From assembly GCA_001247695.2 (NCBI GenBank), contig LGRX02034765.1, positions 26,015 through 90,014 of the forward strand: 64,000 bases of DNA. The letters run 5' to 3'. The notes below the pieces were generated by a model. That model saw nothing but the letters and a program-made list of their open reading frames with translations, ran no database searches and was not told where the DNA came from. Source of the stretch: Cymbomonas tetramitiformis. Lineage: Eukaryota; Chlorophyta; Pyramimonadophyceae; Pyramimonadales; Pyramimonadaceae. Made by a program: the position numbers and the translations under genes. This document shows positions 31,946 to 44,141 of the stretch, in pieces; the stretch's first letter is position 1; every line of letters starts with the position of its first letter.

Positions 31946-34900
31946 CGAGCCAGTACTTGCAGCACCTATAGAAGCTGAGACAGGACAAAGCAAAGATGGG
32001 TATAGCTGTTTCAGGAAGGAGGCACCAGCTGCTACGGCGACACCTGGTGATGAGCGGAGCAGCGGCACGGACGGCAAGGTCAAGCAGCACGGAGGCGAGA
32101 CCAAGGAGGCCAAGCCGGATGAGGAGGACGCAGAGGTACCGCAATGGATCCTGGACGAACTGGTGAAGCTGAAGCAGCGGTACCAGGACGTGGTGGGAAT
32201 GGAACTACCCAAGGGCGTGGTTGATCGAGAGCACAAATCGCCGCTAGTACTGGATCTTGAGTACAAGGAGGGGGCTCGGCATAAGCGATGCTACAAATTA
32301 TCCATGGAGGAAATGAAGCAGCTGCGTGCACAGCTAGACGAGCTTCTGGCAAAAGGGTACATCCGCCCTTCTTCCTCGCCATGGGGCAGCCCGGTGTTGA
32401 TGGTACCCAAACCTTCTAACCCGAAGGAACTGAGGCTGGTGATTGACTATAGGCAGATCAATGAGATCACCGTAAAGGACCGTTACCCCTTACCGGACGT
32501 GCAAGCTCTTATTGATGACATGCAAGGATCAACCATCTTTTCTACCGCTGACGCACTGTGGGGGTTTTGGCAAGTCCCTATGGAGGAAGAAGCAGTGGAG
32601 AAGACCGCCATGACCACGCCGTTTGGAGCATATGAGTGGTTGGTCATGCCAATGGGGCTGTCCAACAGTCCTTCGTGTTGGCAGCGGATGATGCAGAAGT
32701 ACTTGGGCCACCTACCGTTCGTCAGAGTTTTGTGGATGCCATTATGATCTTCTCGCGCAACCCCGAGGAGCACCTGGACCACCTGCGGCAGGTTTTGGAG
32801 GTATGTCGACAGAATAAAGTCAAGTTGAAGGAGTCCAAGCTGCGATGCTTTAAACGCTCAGTACGATTCCTGGGACATGTCATTGACCGCACTGGCTGCC
32901 GACCACAGCAGGACAAGATAGCATCCATACGGGACTGGCCGCGACTGGAAACGGTGAAGCACGTGCGGCAGTTCTTGGGTTTAGCTGGGTTTTATCGACG
33001 GTACATACAGGGTTTCGCTGACTTGGCGCACCCCCTGATCAAGCTAACCAAGAACCTAGTGCCATGGGAATGGGGGCCGGAGCAGGAACACGCTTTTACA
33101 CGCCTCAAGACCGCCCTCACCACTGCACCGACCTTGATCTTGCCCGATCAGGAAGCAGCTCATCGCGGCACCAGCCCCTTTGTTGTGCAGACCGATGCGA
33201 GCGCAGTAGCATTAGCTGGCGTGCTGATGCAGGATCTAGGCAAGGGCCTGCAGCCCATAGCCTTCGAGAGCAAGCAATTCTCTTCAGCCGAGCAGAACTA
33301 CCACGCGGGTGAGCGAGAGCTGGCCGCGATTCACCACTGCACCACACAGACGTGGAGGCATTACCTAATCTTCACGGAGTTTAGGCTGATGGGGGACCAT
33401 GCTCCACTGAAGTGGCTGTTTGCACCTGGACGTGAGCTCAGCCGACGACAGGCCAGGTGGTATGAAGATCTGGTGGAAGTAGGAGTGCATGCAATGGAGC
33501 ACGTGCCAGGACGCACACTGGTGGTACCGGACGCTGCCTCACGGCGACCGGACTATGTGCAGGCGACGGCGCGAGAAGGGCTTAAGGAAGCAGGGTATGT
33601 GGACCCGAGCACCGACCAGCCAGTATCTGCAGAGGAGGGCAGAAGAGCAGCGGGAGCTAAAGGGAAACCAGAGGAAGAAGGGAACGTGATGGCTGGCCTG
33701 AAGAAGGTTGTAGAGGAGGAGGATCCCACTTCACCTTTGGACTTGGAGCTCAGCTCGTCGGATGAGGAGGAAGATGAGTACCCACCGGTCAGTGTGCCCA
33801 AAGTAAGCGGTAAGCTAACTCAGCTGAACGGTCTCTGGTGGGCAGAAACACCGGACTTATGGCTGGACGCTATGGTCACAGTGGAAAGGATGGCTGCGCT
33901 ACCAGCAATGGCGGGAGTCCAGACACGAGCTCAGAATGAGCAGCAGCCAGCAGAGAAGCAGCAGCCAGCAGCGGAGCAGCAGCAGTCCACGCCAAGGATG
34001 CAACCTGGGGAACCCCTGGTAGACAATCAGGACTGGAAGCTAATTCCGTCCGAGTTCCGTCGACTACAAGCCAAGTACGCGCGAGTGTTGGGCGGCCGGG
34101 TCCAGGTGGACGCATGCTGCGATCTCATGGGGCAGAACCGGCAGGTGGACACTTTCTGGACAGACTGCCTAAAAGAACAGTGGAGGGGTCATGTGGTGTG
34201 GTGTAACCCACCCTTCTCGGATTCCAAGGTGAGTATTGCAGACATCCTAAGGCACTACGCTTCAGAGGCCCGGCACGCCCCCCAGAGCACAGCCGCGCTG
34301 TTCCTGCTGCCTGACTTTCCGCAGGCTGACTGGCGGCCCTTGCTGCGAAAATATGGGATGGAGATCGTGGAGACCATACCTCGCGTGAACGAGCAAGGTG
34401 AGCCCAACCGAATGTTCATCTCTCCTGGTGAAGAGAGGGGGCACCGCACAGCCTTACAGGAGTTGCCCATCCCATGGCCCGTCTTGGTGGTATTGGCCAA
34501 ACCACGGCGTAAGCACTTCGACGAGATCACAGCTCCGAGAGAAAGACCTTCAGCATCACCAGCAGTGACTCTCAAGGGAGCCGCAGCAAAGATCAGGGAC
34601 CAGGCAGGTGTGGTGGAACCGGGAATGTTTCTGCGTGCCTTACGGGCAGAACACAGGCGCGGTGATTACCTATCAGCCCTGAAGCAGGAATTACTGGCCA
34701 CACAGCACCACCGCACCGAGCATTTTCGGCTGGTAAGTTACATCATCTGGAGAGTGGCGGAAGGACGCTATCAGGTGGTGTTAGCTCCCGACTCCCCTCT
34801 GAGAGAGCTGGTCTTGAGGGCAGCTCACGAAGCCCCTGCAGCAGGTCATACAGGGAGGGACAAAACCTTGGACAGAGTCAGACGGCGATTCTGGTGGCCG

Positions 34901-35548
34901 CGAATGGACCTGGACGTAGCTGAATGGGTGAAGACTTGCGTAACCTGTCAGCAAACCCAGCCGCGCCAAGGATACCCAGCAGGCTTGTTGCAGCCCCACA
35001 CTGTGCCCAACCGGTTGTGGGAAGTGGTAAGCATAGACTTCGTCACTGGTCTCCCCACGACAGAGAGGGGTGTGAATGCCTTCGCCACATTTACATGCGT
35101 AAACTGAGTAAGATGGTGCACGTGGTCCCAATGACGTATAACGATAGTTCAGCAGAGGTGGTGACCAGGTTGTTCATGGATGTAGTGTGGCGACTGCACG
35201 GGGCCCCGATGAAGATTGTGTGCGACCGGGATCCGCGCTTTCGAGATGCCCTGACACAGGAGTTCATGCGATTGATGGGCGTAAAGGTAGCCAGCACCAC
35301 TCCCTATCACCCGCAGAGTGATGGCCAGGCTGAGCGTAGTAACCACACCGTGGAGCGCATGCAAGAACCAGGAGGACTGGGACCTGTGGGTGGCTCCAGT
35401 GGAGTACGCCATCAATGACTCCAAGTCAGCAGTAACAGGGTTCTCACCATTCGAGCTGGTGTACCGACACGCGCCAGCAACCCAGCTGGATCTCTTCATG
35501 GACGCGGCACTGGAGGGAGGCGCAAAGAGGAGAAAGGATAAAGCCTAA
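31944..35548 (+). pseudogene. Ty3/gypsy pol: RT, RNase H, NPPF methyltransferase-like domain, integrase; frameshifted
   Basis: RT: YIRPSSSPWGSPVLMVPKP, LRLVIDYRQIN, then FVDAIMIFS where YVDD is expected, so the second catalytic Asp is Ala; a frameshift at about 32735 precedes it. RNase H begins with FVVQTDASAVALAGVLM. A Glu/Gln-rich linker follows. At about 34070-34530 a domain with DACCDLMGQNRQ, HVVWCNPPFSDSKVSI and LFLLPDFPQADW resembles phage N6-adenine methyltransferases. Integrase has the HHCC region (HEAPAAGHTGR...CVTCQQTQP), first Asp in VVSIDFVTGLP, then after a frameshift near 35100 IVCDRDPRF and YHPQSDGQAERSN. A third frameshift lies near 35365. Confidence 0.85.
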
Positions 35549-36325
35549 TGAACACTGGGTGGGAAGGGTGTCATGACCAGGTCGTGGCATCGTGACCTGA
35601 AATCGCGACCTGACGTGGTTTCCTCGGCGATTTCTGGCGAAATCGCTTCATCGTCACGCGTCTACAGTTTTCCTATGTAGTTAAAATATGGAATTTACGG
35701 AAACGTGAAAAGTCCATTCTATATTTTAAAGCATATAATTATATAATTGTATTATTGTTTAAAGGATATAATCGTACAATCATATAATTATATAAAGAAA
35801 TTACGGTATTTAATATATACATTGTACGTCATAATATACATACGTATCATATTTATATTTATATGTATATTTATATTTATGACATATCGTCGGTATGGAG
35901 ACGAGGGCGATGTGGTGGGGGAAGGTGGGGAGGGGGGTTGGATATGTCGATAACCGTGGGTGGGGGAGGAGCCGGAAGGATCCATGGACATGAAAGTCGG
36001 GTATTGACGCCCGATAATGTTTATCGATTAATCGAAGAAATCGTGCCTATCGATTTTATTCCGTTGCCAAAATAATAATAAAAACACCCTCCATCTCCCC
36101 CATAGTTGATTTAATTTATCCCCCTAATAAAATCGATAGGCACGATATTGCAATAGTAAATAAATATATTGTAAAAAACTTGTGTCCTACTTTTATTGCA
36201 TGGCCGCGCAGCGGCCATGGCCGCGTAGGGGGCGGGAGGGGGGGGTTCATGTCGCTTTTTACAAAAGGGTATGACTACTCTTAGCCCCCTCTTAAGATGT
36301 GGAAGTCTAGGTTGGCCTTTGCTAA
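35549..36325. other. AT-rich region with a 21-bp inverted repeat
   Basis: No supported gene. ATCGTGCCTATCGATTTTAT plus T at 36040-36060 is exactly complementary to 36126-36146, with a 65-bp loop. A small forward frame (35863-36075) ends inside the left arm. Confidence 0.6.
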
Positions 36326-36327
36326 CC

Positions 36328-36495
36328 TAGCTTGGGTTAAATCTCAACTACATCACTATTGTGCACACATATTTATTCGTGCTAGCTTGGGTTAAATATC
36401 AACTAAATCGTTATTGTGCACACATATTTATTCGTGCTAGCTTGGGTTAAATATCAACTAAATCGTTATTGTGCACACATATTTATTCGTGCTAG
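36328..36495 (+). repeat. 55-bp tandem repeat, three copies
   Basis: The unit AGCTTGGGTTAAATATCAAC to TATTTATTCGTGCT is repeated three times; the last two units are identical and the first differs slightly. Confidence 0.88.
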
Positions 36496-36499
36496 TTTG

Positions 36500-37330
36500 C
36501 ACATCCTTGAATGTGAGTTTGCGCATATTGATGGAAGGACAAATATATATATATATATAATATTAGTCAAGCCAAACAGCGGAAACAGTCGGATGCTGCA
36601 GAAACGAAGGCTAAGATGGGATAATAAAATAACTTAGGTGTTTTATTATCGGACGGAACTGACGACAGGCAAGGTGCAAGTGACACTACACGGCGAGGGG
36701 TGAAACAGGAAGAGACAGTCACCCCCATTTTATGGGGGGGCGAAAGTCTGTCTCCCCATGCCATATTCAATCACGTGCGACTTAGCGTTGTCTGCGGCGG
36801 CAGGCGCGTTGATCGTGTAGTTGAGAGCGGAACGTATGTGGCAGTGAGACGACCGCGATTGTGGTTTTGGTGTCTGGAGAGGAAAATTTTGAAATGATAC
36901 CCCCCCCCGGCTGTCGGTGTAGAAAGCGACGTCGTAGTTTGTGGCAAATTGCTGCATGGTGTACGTGGAGAGCTGTGGTATTGATTTGTTGGGTACGGGG
37001 TGATCTGACGGCTGCGTGGGACAATCTTCTGGTTGCGGGAAGTGGGAGATGACGTCGGCATTGTTTTGAGTGCGGGAGGCGTGGTGATATGGGAATGTAG
37101 ATTGATGGAAGGGGTTGGGTGGGCGATTGTGTCAATACTTCCCCCCCCCAGTCTTGAGGAATCTGTGAGGAAGACGTGAGACTGACATGGTTTTTTTTTT
37201 GTTCTTGGGGGTTGGTGGCCGCTGGGAGAGTTGTGGAGGCATGGTGGTGAAGGGAATTTGTTGTACTGTTGGGCTGCTGTATTGCCTGTACCTGTGTAAC
37301 AACAATCAGAATCGGGTGCTGTCCCGCGCA
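36500..37330. other. Region without a supported gene
   Basis: Open frames exist on both strands (for example 36771-37334 reverse) but they are Thr/Ser/Pro-rich and unlike known domains. A short TA microsatellite lies at 36545-36560. Confidence 0.35.
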
Positions 37331-37359
37331 GCACCCGGGTCAGTACCTTTCAGGAGTGG

Positions 37360-38385
37360 TTGCCCCACTGAATAGTGAGGTGCAACACTGAATAGTGCTG
37401 CTACACTGAATAGTGCGTTTGTGTCGTGACCTGGAATTTCCAGGAGTGGTTCAGGGAACATATCAAACTTTTATGTCGTACGGCCAACACTCAAAATTTC
37501 CATCGGCCAAGTTTCGGCCATCTCGGCCAAAATCTAAAATTGCCCGCCGCAGGCGCAAAATGTTAATTTTAATTATGACAATATCGTAAAAATCGCACAA
37601 TTTCGGGAAAATTTTCATATTTTTACATACTTCGTCTCGGCCGATAAGCAAAAGCACCCTCGGCCAAACCTCGGCCACAGCCTTCGTCGTACGGCCACAG
37701 ACCGGCCATAGGAGGTTGATATGTTCCCTGGAGTGGTTGCCCCACCGAATAGCGAGGTGCAACACTGAATAGTGCTGCTACACTGAATAGTGCGTTGTGT
37801 TGTGACCTGGAATTTCCAGGAGTGGTTGCCCCACTGAATAGTGTTGTATTGTGACTGGAATTTCCAGGAGTGGTTGCCCTTGCTTTGAATAGTAAGTTGC
37901 AACAACGAATGTGTGAGGTGCAACAGCGAGTGGTGAGGTGCTGCAACGAATGAAGATGTTTGCTACAGCGAATAGTGCGTTGTGTGTTGTGACTGCAGGT
38001 TTCGGGAGTGGTTGCCCCGAATAGTGAGGGTGCAACAACGAGAAGAATGTTTGCTACACTGAATAGTGCGTTGTGTTGTGACCTGGAACTTCCAGAAGTG
38101 GTTGCCCCACTGAATAGTGAGGTGCAACACTGAATAGTGCTGCTACACTGAATAGTGCATTGTGTTGTGACCTGAATTTCCAGAGTGGTTGCCCCATCAA
38201 TAGTGAGGTGCAACATCAATAGTGTCTACACTGAATAGTGCTGTGAGAGATGTGACCACTGTTGGGCCTGACCACTGCTTGCGGTCTGATCCTGGAATTT
38301 CCAGGAGTGGTTGGCCCACTGAATAATGAGGTGCAACACTGAATAGTGCTGCTACACTGAATAGTGCGTTGCGTTGTGACTGATG
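37360..38385 (+). repeat. Minisatellite of about 90 bp with CTGAATAGTG core, interrupted by a MITE
   Basis: Repeated blocks read GAATTTCCAGGAGTGGTTGC, CCCACTGAATAGTGAGGTGC, AACACTGAATAGTGCTGC and so on. Six to eight diverged units are present on either side of the MITE at 37452-37730. Simple GATGATGGCT repeats follow to about 38600. Confidence 0.82.
37452..37730. mobile_element. hAT-type MITE, 279 bp, copy 2
   Basis: Perfect 15-bp inverted termini CAGGGAACATATCAA are flanked by the 8-bp duplication GAGTGGTT (37444-37451 and 37731-37738). The length is the same as the copy at 29851 and the internal sequence around GCCCGCCGCAGGCGCAAAAT is shared, although the termini have diverged. Subterminal TCGGCCA words are repeated. 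No ORF. Confidence 0.88.
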
Positions 38386-38881
38386 TGACTGGTGATGACA
38401 AAGGATGGCTGATGATGGCTGATGATGGCTGATGATGACTAATGTGACTGATGATGATGATGACTGGAAAGTGATGCGCCGATGAGGATGCTGGCGCGGA
38501 CTGAATAGTGATGCGCTGATGATGATGCTGGTCATGACTGCCGTGAGTGATGATGACTGATGCTGATTGATGATGACTGAAATGACTGATGATGACTCGG
38601 AATATCTTTATTTTGGAATAGAAAAGTGACCTTCCTGGAATAGAAATTTGAATTCTGAATTTTAATTTACAGATCTGCCTAAAAAATTCTTCCGCCTTTC
38701 AAGAATGATATTTCCCAAAATTTCCCCCACCTCCTTCTGAAAATATAAAAGTTTCTTCAAAGATGTCATCAGTCGACACAATAATTATATTGTCACTTCG
38801 ATCTCCGAAAGTCATGACGTGTCCGACCTCGTCCATGTGCGGCCGAAAAAGATATCAAAACACAACGCTGGCTCGTACCCG

Positions 38882-38965
38882 CTCAGACCTGTATCTCACG
38901 CAGCTGGACAGTGACTTACGGGGGCCCGTAAGTCACTGTCCAGCTGCGTGAGATACAGGTCTGAG
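38882..38965. other. Perfect 84-bp palindrome (41-bp arms, 2-bp spacer)
   Basis: The arm CTCAGACCTGTATCTCACGC ... GACTTACGGG is followed after GG by its exact reverse complement. Such a palindrome can be a cruciform-forming site, a foldback element, or an assembly or amplification artefact. Confidence 0.9.
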
Positions 38966-39201
38966 AAATAAATACGAAGCACCAAAACTTAGCATACTGA
39001 TGAAGAGGTGCGTTAGGAACAACATATTTTTTGCGCGCGCGAGATCCGTGCACAACCTGGGGTCTGGGACGCCGCGCATGGACGGGGGTCATTGGGCACG
39101 CATCGAGCCAACCGCTCGACATACGCATCGCATAAACGCATCTTGCATATCACAAACCTTCCACGCATATCATATATGCATAAGGAACATATTTTGAGCA
39201 T

Positions 39202-39321
39202 CTGACAGCGCGCTGTCAGCTCTAGCGAAAACGCGGATGTCAACCGCGTCCACATTTTCGCTAGGGTTTCCTCCCTCATCCGCGCGCTCGCCTGCAAGCG
39301 TGCGTGCGCAGCGGATGAGGG
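39202..39321. other. Three consecutive stem-loops
   Basis: CTGACAGCGCGCTGTCAG (39202-39219) is a perfect palindrome. CTAGCGAAAA pairs with TTTTCGCTAG (39222-39264) around an inner CGCGG/CCGCG stem. CCCTCATCCGC pairs with GCGGATGAGGG (39273-39321). The density of structure suggests a structured RNA or protein-binding site inside the 1.9-kb element. Confidence 0.7.
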
Positions 39322-40539
39322 AAGCGACTAGCAAAATATTATCTGATATGCGTTATCTTTTAACGGTAATTCGTATACACTGAAAATCCCACTACAAATC
39401 TCGCTAAGGGCTGGCGCGTTCATGTGGGTATAGTGAGCGTGAATTTACGATTTTCGCAACTTCCAAAAGTAGCGAACGGGGTTATCATTGCGCACGATGC
39501 GGATACCCACTGACTCAGTAGGAATATGTGATAATATTAGATACAAATAAGTTACTTAGATGTGCACACAATCTTAAAGATCTTCACTTGGCAGGACAGG
39601 GTCTCGCTGCGAGAGAGAGAGCGTTCCGCGGTAAGTCGAAAGTGCATATTTAATAAATCGCATCTGTACCCGTAATGCGACAATGGGGAAAGTGTTTCGT
39701 CAGTGGGGAAATTGGAAGCGTTTGTACTGTACGAGTATCACGTATGCGTCTGTCGTCTCCCTTTGAAGATTCTCTCAACAAAATATATAAACGCAAGTCC
39801 CGAGAAAGCAGTCATATGCCACCCAAGAAATGTGGCGTAAACCACTTCAACCTTTTTCGCGGGTGCGCACGATTAAGTAGAGAAATTTACACGTTTTCAG
39901 CGAACGGTTAAGATGAATATCTTTATAATCCCGAATTCTCTCCGACTAATGTCTCACGTACTGCATCGAAGATGGGAACTGCATTGCGCCACATCAGCTA
40001 CAGTTTTCGACATTCGATATCTCCAGCCTCTTATCGCCAGTTATATCCACGAAAGAGACATTTATATTCTGAGGGGGTCGTGTACTTAACATATGACATT
40101 TCCCAAAGCAATGTTCGCCCCCCCCAAGGTAGTCGGGGCACCTGTATGACCCCCTTGCCCCCAAGGCATTGCATATAGTGACTGCTCGAAGGTACCAAAT
40201 TTTTAAAAATGTTATATCTAGGAATTTGTTCACCGCTTCAAGAAATTTGCATAAAAAATTTAATAACTATGAAATTGAACTGCCACATATCGTCTTTTTC
40301 GTGGACGAATAAAAAAACGAAAATTTTCCCCAATATTTCCCAATATACATATATCCCTTTGGCATCATTGTTATAATAATTTTTCGAGGGACGGTATAGA
40401 ATTTTCAGGCTGCATTAATTAATAAAATTTTTATTTTCTATTCCAGGAAGGTCACTTTTCTATTCCAAAATAAATGCACACCCATGATGACTGAATAGGG
40501 ATGCGCTGATGATGATGCTGGTGAAACGCGCTGTCCAGG

Positions 40540-42230
40540 TGGAGCACGTCAGTCAGGCGGGCGGGCCATTTCTTTCAAGGCGAGCGGGCATTGCAGTGAC
40601 ACGAGCACACCATTTCAGGCGATGCGTGCCAGTTAGGCGATGCATGCGTGTAATCGATACGCTCACTTCAGGCGATCCGCGCATTTCGGGCGAAATGCGC
40701 CTCTCAGGCGATGCACGTGTTACAGGCAAGCGCGCGTTACAGGTGGTGTGTGCGCTCCAGGCGACTCAAGCGTTTCAGTCGATACGCGCATTTCAGGCGA
40801 ACGCGTCCTTTCCGGGTGCAGGGCGGAACGCGCATTTCGGGCGACACAGGTGTTTCCGGCAGATGCGCATTGCAGCGAAACGAGCACTCAATGTGATATG
40901 CACATTTCGGGCAAAGCGCGCCTCTCAGGCAAATTACGCATTTCCGATGACGTACGCGTTTCAGGCGCTACGCGTATTCCTGGCGTCGCGTGCGGTTCGG
41001 GTGACATGAGCACTTCCGGTGACACATGCGCCCTACTGATACGCACGCTGTAAGCGATGTGCAAGCTTCGGGCGATAAATGCAACTCGGACTGCGCGAAC
41101 TGCGCCTTTCAGGTGATGCGCGCTGGCCTGGCGCTGTGCGACATTCAGGCGATGCTCGCCATTCCGGTGAGGCATGCATGTCGTCGGTACCCTGGTTCCA
41201 AGCGAACTGTGAACTTCGGGTGTCGTTCCGCGAAACAGGCGGTGCGCGCGTCTCGGGCGAGGCACGTGTTTCAGGCAACGGGCGCGTTGCAGTGAAACGA
41301 GCGCTTCCGGCGAGGTGTGAACTTCAGGTGATGTCGGGCGGAACAAGCGGTGTGCGCGTCTCGGGTGATACACATGTTTCAGGCAACAGGCGCATTGCAG
41401 CAAACCGAGCATTTCAGGCGATGCGCACATTTCGCGCGAAGCGCTCCTTTCAGGCAAACATGCCTTTCAGGCAACACGCGCTATCCTGGTGATGCGCGCC
41501 ATTCTGGTGATGTGCGCCATCTGGGCGAAACGCGCCTTTCAGACGGTGTGTGTCTTTCAGGCGATGCGCGCCATTCGGGCGAGTCGAGCGTTTCGGGCGA
41601 TACACGTGTTGCAGGCGACAGGCGCATTGCAGCGAATCGGGCATTTCAGGCGATGTGCGAACTTGGCAGCGAAATGAGCATTTCAGGCGAGGTGCGAACT
41701 TTGCAGCGAAACGAGCATTTCGGGCGAGGTGCGAACTTGGCAGCGAAACGAGCATTTTCGAAGAGGTGCGAATCCCTGCGCCGAAACGAGCATTTCAAAG
41801 TGAGGTGTGAACTTTGCAATGAAACGAGCATTTCAGGCGAGGTGTGAACTTTGCGCCGAAATGCGCATTTCAAAGTGAGGTGCGAACTTGGCGCTGAAAT
41901 GAGCATTTCAGGCGAGGTGCGAACTTTGCAAAACGAAATGAGCATTTCAGGCGAGGTGCGAACTTGGCGAACGAAACGAGCACTTTAGGTGAGGTGCGAA
42001 CTTCAGTGATGTCGGGCGGGACGGGCGGTGCGCGCGTCTCGGGCGATACACGTGTTTCAGGCAACATGCGCATTGCAGCGAATCGAGCATTTCAGGCGAA
42101 CGCGTCTTTCCGGGCGAACGGGCCTTTCCGAGCGAATGCGCCTTTTAGGCAGAGCGCGCCTTTCAGGCGGAACGCGCCTTTCGGGCCGCATGCGCCTTTC
42201 AGGCCGCACGCGCCTTCGTCAGGCTTTTCA
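40540..42230. repeat. 1.7-kb degenerate minisatellite (TTTCAGGCGA-type units)
   Basis: Units of about 27-30 bp built on GCGCATTTCAGGCGAAACG, with many variants, fill the segment. Open frames on both strands reflect lack of stop codons in the unit and are not treated as genes. Confidence 0.88.
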
Positions 42231-43255
42231 GGTGAGGGCCGGAGTCAGGAGTCAGGGAAATGGAGACAAGGGGAGTATAAGAGTGAGTAGGGAAGAGCGC
42301 GCTTGCGGAGCCGGCAGGTCGCTGCTGCCGGTGGGCTGCGAGCTTGAGGGTGACGTGCGTCTGTTGTGGGCTGCTACCCACCAGTGAAGTTGTTTTCGCG
42401 GACCTGCACACCAAGCCATACAGAGCCTCCCCCAACCCGAAAAAGCAAGGAAAGGAGCACAGCCGCTTTGGCCCGGAGGCATGGCTGGAAGGGCCGAAAG
42501 CAGGTGTCGCAGTTGGCATGGCACTGAAAGGTCGCAGAACTGCGCAAAGCTGGCGTCTCAGGCGCCATGGCTGCGAAGCACTGTACCCGTGCTGAAGAGT
42601 CACAACAGAAGCACACTCAACAAAAGTTGCTGACCCAATCTGCTACAAAGTTTGAAAAACCATGTCAGGCATGCACAAGCTGGCCTGAAGTGCACTGAGC
42701 CTATGGCTGCCGTGTCACTTCGCGCGCGAGCCTGGTGCCATCACATAGGAGTTCACGCACAAGTGACAACAAAGGAGATCCGAGGAATATTTCAAAACCA
42801 ACGAAGAGGTTCGGCACCCTGTTAGGTGACACCGTTCCAGCAGAACAAAACAACACTTTGCAATTGGGCATTCACTGCGGCTCGCGTGTCGTGCGCCCGG
42901 GTCGCGGCACGAGCGGCTCCTGCGGTGAATGCCCCCAACCTGCCACAAGGCCTAGTTGGCGCCCTTCGAGCAGCCAAGCACGAGTTCACGTCGAAACTTA
43001 TGAAAGAAACTGCGGGCAAAGGCGTGCTTCGAGCACACGCATGGCAAAAAGGCATAGGTCAGGTGTCCAAACCCGAGCTGGCGCGTCGCCAACCATGAAT
43101 TCCCACAACCTGTCATACAGGCCCGTCGGGGAATTCACCGCTGCCAACGCCCGCATGGGTCGAATTCACAAAGACAAACACAATACATATTCGCTGACAG
43201 GCCTTTCAGGGGTGCCCGAGGGACCCCTTCTAAGCGTGTTTGTTGTTGTGACATC
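42231..43255. other. GC-moderate region without a supported gene
   Basis: Several overlapping short frames exist on both strands, none with a recognisable domain. TGTCATACAGGCCCGTCGGG at 43108 begins sequence that leads into the tRNA-like array. Confidence 0.35.
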
Positions 43256-43582
43256 CCCGGCCTGGCTCACCTTTTTCGGGCTTCTGGTCTAGCGGTACAG
43301 TTTCTGTTTCCCCATGAGGTTATGGGCCCACCACGCTTCCACTGCGCATCGCGGTTGTGTGGTTGTGCCACGTAGACACTTCAGAGTGAGGTTGTGTCAT
43401 GAGGAACGCAATTATTTCCCCCAACAGTCGCGGCGGGACCAGCCGCGTGCCCCGCGGGTCCAGCGGGTACCGACAACGGCAGATTGGGGGAAAACATAGC
43501 GTTCCTTCGTGTGTCACTCCTCGGCGTCTACGTGGCACGGTGGGGATTCAGTACTCTGTACCGCGCCAGATTCGCCATCAAT

Positions 43583-43655
43583 AGCCTGAGTAGCTCAAAC
43601 GGCAGAGCGCTTGCCCGGCATGCGAGAGGTCCGGGGATCGATCCCCGGCCTAGCT
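43583..43655 (+). tRNA. tRNA-like module, copy 1
   Basis: A-box TAGCTCAAACGG, anticodon-type stem CTTGC/GCGAG around CCGGCAT (GGC, Ala-type, but C where U33 is expected), and T-arm CCGGGGATCGATCCCCGG. The acceptor strands pair poorly. Confidence 0.35.
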
Positions 43656-44141
43656 CACCTTTTTCGGGCTTCTGGTCTAGCGGTACAGTTTCTGTTTCCC
43701 CACGACGTAGACCAAAAATGAAAGGTGCTGCGCTGTTTGTGTCCCGACATGAACACGGATTGCTCAAGCACACCACACTAACTCGGACAGTTCATTGGTC
43801 TCTCTCGCATCGACCCTGATTTGCCCTACCGCGGTCACAGTGTCTCGCCACGCGCGACCCTCGCGAAGGGAATCACAAAATGCTCATTTCCCATCGATCT
43901 AGATCTACAATTTTTATGCTAATGTTGACCTCCAGCAAACCATACTCATGGAGGATACAATCGTGCCGCACAGGCCGCGCGCCCCCAACAGTCGCGCCGC
44001 CCATAGCCGCGCGATGCCCCGAGAGAGCGCACCGCAACGGCAGATTGGGGGAAAAGTTGTATCCTTCGTGTTTCACTCTTCGCCGCCTACGTGGCACCGT
44101 GGGGAGTCAGTACTCTGTACCGCACTAGAATCGCCATCAAT

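Larger units (their letters stand above)
30752..35548 (+). mobile_element. Decayed Ty3/gypsy retrotransposon with a methyltransferase-like insert domain
   Basis: The order gag-like region, reverse transcriptase, RNase H, methyltransferase-like domain and integrase fixes the family as Ty3/gypsy. I see no flanking long terminal repeats, no recognisable aspartic protease motif and no chromodomain. Pol is broken by at least three frameshifts, so this copy is dead. The boundaries given are those of the coding remnants. Confidence 0.85.
38598..40484. mobile_element. Non-autonomous element of about 1.9 kb with identical 40-bp inverted repeats
   Basis: 38607-38646 and 40435-40474 are exact reverse complements over 40 bp (TTTATTTTGGAATAGAAAAG then TGACCTTCCTGGAATAGAAA). 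TGATGACT flanks both sides (38590-38597, 40485-40492) but this word also belongs to the surrounding repeat, so the target duplication is uncertain. Inside there is no substantial ORF, an 84-bp perfect palindrome, and three clustered hairpins. Superfamily not determined. Confidence 0.72.

Noticed and set aside
28560..35800. Search for long terminal repeats around the Ty3/gypsy element
   Set aside because: No direct repeat of LTR length flanks the coding remnants; the similar GGCTGCAGCTCAGCGCTG blocks at 29.5 and 30.4 kb are internal tandem-type duplications.
36771..37334. 187-codon reverse-strand frame
   Set aside because: Thr/Ser/Pro-rich, overlapped by equally long frames in other phases; no domain or splice evidence.
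40509..42387. Open frames of 100-190 codons on both strands
   Set aside because: They are read-throughs of the TTTCAGGCGA minisatellite; all frames look similar and no domain occurs.
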